Shown: one piece after another, positions 61,486 to 64,000 of the stretch
Numbering within the stretch: position 1 is the stretch's first letter
How the letters are laid out: every line of letters begins with the position of its first letter
NCBI GenBank assembly: GCA_008508345.1
Contig: QNGE01000748.1
Coordinates: 30,781 to 94,780, forward strand
Source: Paragonimus westermani
Taxonomy: Eukaryota > Platyhelminthes > Trematoda > Plagiorchiida > Troglotrematidae
DNA: 64,000 nucleotides
Direction: 5' to 3'
Program-made: the position numbers and the translations under genes
The notes under the pieces: model-generated
The model's input: the letters and a program-made list of their open reading frames with translations, nothing else
What the model was told of the DNA's origin: nothing
The model's database searches: none

Positions 61486-62969
61486 TTGTTAATGGTTTTA
61501 CGTATCTTATGTCCGTCTAGTATTCAAAGTGGTTGAGTTAACTACTCCTCTCAGATTTACTTCCACGTTACTCAAACTCCAATAATTTCCTCCAGGGATT
61601 TGAACCTGAAGACTGTTCTTGGTATCAGTAAACTTAAGAAATGCTCGTTAAGTAGTACGGTCATTTGAAAGATCCGTGGTTCTATTATTGTTTACCAATG
61701 TAAGCGTCAGAATACTAGCAACAATAATTGGAAACGTTTGTAAAGTTACCAAATAAATGAACTGGGAAGACCACAGCCTTGAGAGCAAGTTGTAATGTTA
61801 CACAATTACATCACCTCGATTGATTTTTAAAGCTTCATACAAAAGCCTGCAAAGATGAACTTGAGACAACAATATATGTTTTCTGTGCTTAAGTATGTGC
61901 TCATTGAAAGCGCACGCATATGGGCCCTGTGGTTAAAAAAGATTATCTAACGGAATATAATAAACAGAAATTTGCGTTGAACCATTTATCAGCTGTATGT
62001 AGATTTTCAGCCGGTTTTGTATTGTCCTCACATGTGACTGACATATGATCCCTAGGGAGAACATTGCTAACCCTTTGGTGCCACTAATGAAACAAATCAA
62101 AAAGAATTCCGTCGGTGAAACTCTCACGGACATTTGAATGAAAGACAAAGAAACATGCTGACCGGTGTAGTGTTGCAGATGTTGATAACAAAGCATCATG
62201 CAAATGCAATGAGGCACCAGGAAAGTAAAACTGACTCTTCAACACCTATGACAAGTCGTTACACAGAATGTATGGAAATGTTGCGGGTCTTCTGTTTTCG
62301 ACAGAAATGGTTGTCGAACGTTTTATAGGATTGTAAGTGTGAAAAGCGGCCATGAGGAGTTCAATTACAAGCGCATTCATCAAAGTTATATATTGTTTTA
62401 TCGCACATACGTGAGCAACAAAAGAGAAGTAGTGTTTACGGTTTTATTCAACTCTGTGCTAGATGAAACAGAAAATGGTGGGTTCATTTTTTCAACGAAT
62501 TTGAAGCTCCACATCTTTGTGGTTCGTCTTCGGCACGCAGGTTTTATGCACGTGAAATATAAGGAAATGGAGGCCTAAGGAGAACCTTCGTTACTTCGAG
62601 AAAATAATGAATTGGTGGTGACCCTTGAAAATTAATCTGTGACTGGCTTCCACCAAGGCTCCATTAGTTTAGTAAAATCTCACATTTTTATATCCCCAAA
62701 AGTGTATTAGTTGAAAGTATTGAATGGGCGAGTGTATCAGCTTTAGAACTGGATGATCCGTCAGTTAATCGACAATATTGAGGCTTCGGAAGCGACAGGA
62801 GTGATTGTGGCGATATGTGTTCCCTCAGACTTATCGGAACTGGAATATAGCATGCTATACGTGTACACTTTTCCTGTTCCAGTTAAACACAACCAGATAT
62901 AATAACATTCTGCCCATTTTCACCTGCTGAGCTATTAATCATCTCAAACAACAGACATCTTTACTCAAT
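61486..62969. other. No gene seen
   Basis: Non-coding. Frames at 61933-62217 (-) and 62134-62578 (+) are unassigned. Confidence 0.45.
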
Positions 62970-63218
62970 AAAGTCTAAACATCCTACTGATAAACAGATT
63001 GGGAATAACACAACGTTTCAAGCAAGTTGTAATACTCTACGTTTCAACCACCTCGGGTGGCCTTCCTCAGGAGTGTTGTAATCGAAATCACCTTGACCTG
63101 GAAACGTTGTGTTATTCCCAATCTGTTTATCAGTAACATGTTAAACACGACGCCCAAACTATTCAACCTCATTCGTACTACATTTGGTGCGGATATCTTA
63201 CAAAAGTCTAAACATCCT
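62970..63218. mobile_element. Fold-back insertion with 16-bp direct repeat
   Basis: AAAGTCTAAACATCCT lies at 62970-62985 and at 63203-63218, flanking 217 bp. Inside, 62987-63019 and 63101-63133 form a perfect 33-bp inverted repeat (CTGATAAACAGATTGGG...). The loop (63020-63100) carries a hammerhead-like core on -. The remaining 69 bp on the right has no partner. No coding is evident. Confidence 0.65.
63041..63075 (-). ncRNA. Hammerhead-like fold in fold-back element
   Basis: On -, ACTC, then CTGAGGA (complement of 63064-63070), AGGCCACC-CGA-GGTGGTT as helix II with seven pairs including two G-U, GAAAC (63041-63045), GTA as a possible cleavage triplet, then GAGT, which pairs with ACTC. Helix III would be only two pairs with no loop, the minimal form seen in Penelope-type hammerheads that act as dimers. 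One extra base follows the CTGAGGA core. Confidence 0.5.
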
Positions 63219-64000
63219 TCTAAAACCAAATTCCGGTCTATACTGAGGGTTACTTATCTAGTGAAATCAAAGCTCCCTTGAACAATTTCGTGGACGGTGT
63301 GAGTTATAGTTATACGGCGCACGATAATATCCTTAATAAACCCTCGATGTGTGTTCCCCTGTGCCCGCTTTTGAGCCACTCGAGAGAGATATACAACGAT
63401 TTGGGTAATCAATGTGGCTACATTCATATATAGACGAAACCTTAGGGTCACGGATACAACTTACATTTGAATTGTGCCCGTTGTAACTAGGGAACTCTAG
63501 TCATATCGTTATGTCTTAAACAGAAACTCGGAAGATTACTGACAGTTTGCCGACAATAGCAGATAATCTAAAACCAAGTTTACAAAACAAAATTGAATAA
63601 AACGCGAGTATGATAGTTGGTAAATAAGCTACGGTTTCCAAGGCAAACGGTACAGATATGGAGAGAAATGAAAATCACACACGTTTATTAGAATACAGCA
63701 ATAACCTCTTCCAAACATAGTGTTCTAGATATTCATGAACGCCTCTTCTTTTAATCAAAAGCGACCATTCAATAGCGCAGATAAAACTGCACGGTGTCAT
63801 GGATGCCTAGGACAGGAATTATTTTGCTATAGCCTATACGTACTATGATATCTTTTTTTACGAAGAGTTTCCGTCGGTTACAGCTTTTCCAATGATTTGG
63901 ATAAGGGTGTATAATATATTCATTCTTTCTCAATGGTCTAAAGCGTGGTCATAATGTAGTCTGTTTTGGGTAGCCGTTCACGTCCATTTTGACAAGGAAT
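63219..64000. other. No gene seen
   Basis: AT-rich non-coding sequence to the window end. Confidence 0.45.

Noticed and set aside
33879..64000. Further MIB exons (DGYTALHLAA repeat, RING fingers)
   Set aside because: I looked for ALHLA-like and Cys-rich RING patterns in + frames and found none with splice sites. They are probably beyond the window or too short to see.
1..64000. Bacterial features (operons, CRISPR, Shine-Dalgarno sites)
   Set aside because: Spliced ankyrin exons and retroelements show eukaryotic DNA; no regularly spaced repeat array or operon-like gene cluster is present.

Overview
The window is eukaryotic and most likely from a parasitic flatworm (trematode or cestode). It is intron-rich, has no operons, and almost all of it is non-coding sequence full of decayed retroelements. 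The flatworm call is inference. It rests on abundant Penelope-like elements and on short interspersed repeats carrying hammerhead-ribozyme folds with tRNA-like promoter boxes, a combination known from schistosome-type genomes. No species can be named.

One host gene is recognisable: part of a mind bomb (MIB) E3 ubiquitin ligase on the + strand. Three ankyrin-repeat exons join in consistent phase: about 7850-7971, 10665-11117 and 33727-33878, with introns of 2.7 kb and 22.6 kb. They cover the start of the ankyrin domain. The MIB/herc2, ZZ and REP regions upstream and the remaining ankyrin repeats and RING fingers downstream were not found. A weak candidate exon at 1209-1557 may encode a linker. 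A decayed copy of the first exon and its upstream flank lies at 9345-9553.

Mobile DNA by region. (1) 1-420, 5512-5720 and 53936-54077 hold three copies of a short element with a hammerhead fold. (2) 2818-3180 and 19523-19804 are sibling fold-back insertions with 12-bp and 9-bp target-site duplications; the second sits inside a Penelope-like reverse transcriptase. (3) 16840-17950 (+) and 34665-34900 (-) are remnants of a non-LTR retrotransposon. (4) Four Penelope-like relics lie at 18340-20285 (-), 20286-21700 (-), 41950-42830 (+) and 53087-55262 (-). The second retains an open GIY-YIG endonuclease frame, and the last two carry inverted copies of their own 3' end. (5) 62970-63218 is another fold-back insertion with a 16-bp direct repeat.

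The most notable theme is ribozymes. At least three unrelated repeat families carry a CUGANGA...GAAA hammerhead core with pairing helices, in seven or more places. The best are 276-320 (+), 41972-42010 (-), 53098-53136 (-) and 63041-63075 (-). The rest of the window (3.2-5.5, 5.7-7.7, 11-16.8, 22-33.7, 35-41.9, 42.8-53 and 55.3-62.9 kb) shows no supportable gene. Open frames of about 100 codons there occur at the rate expected by chance for this base composition.
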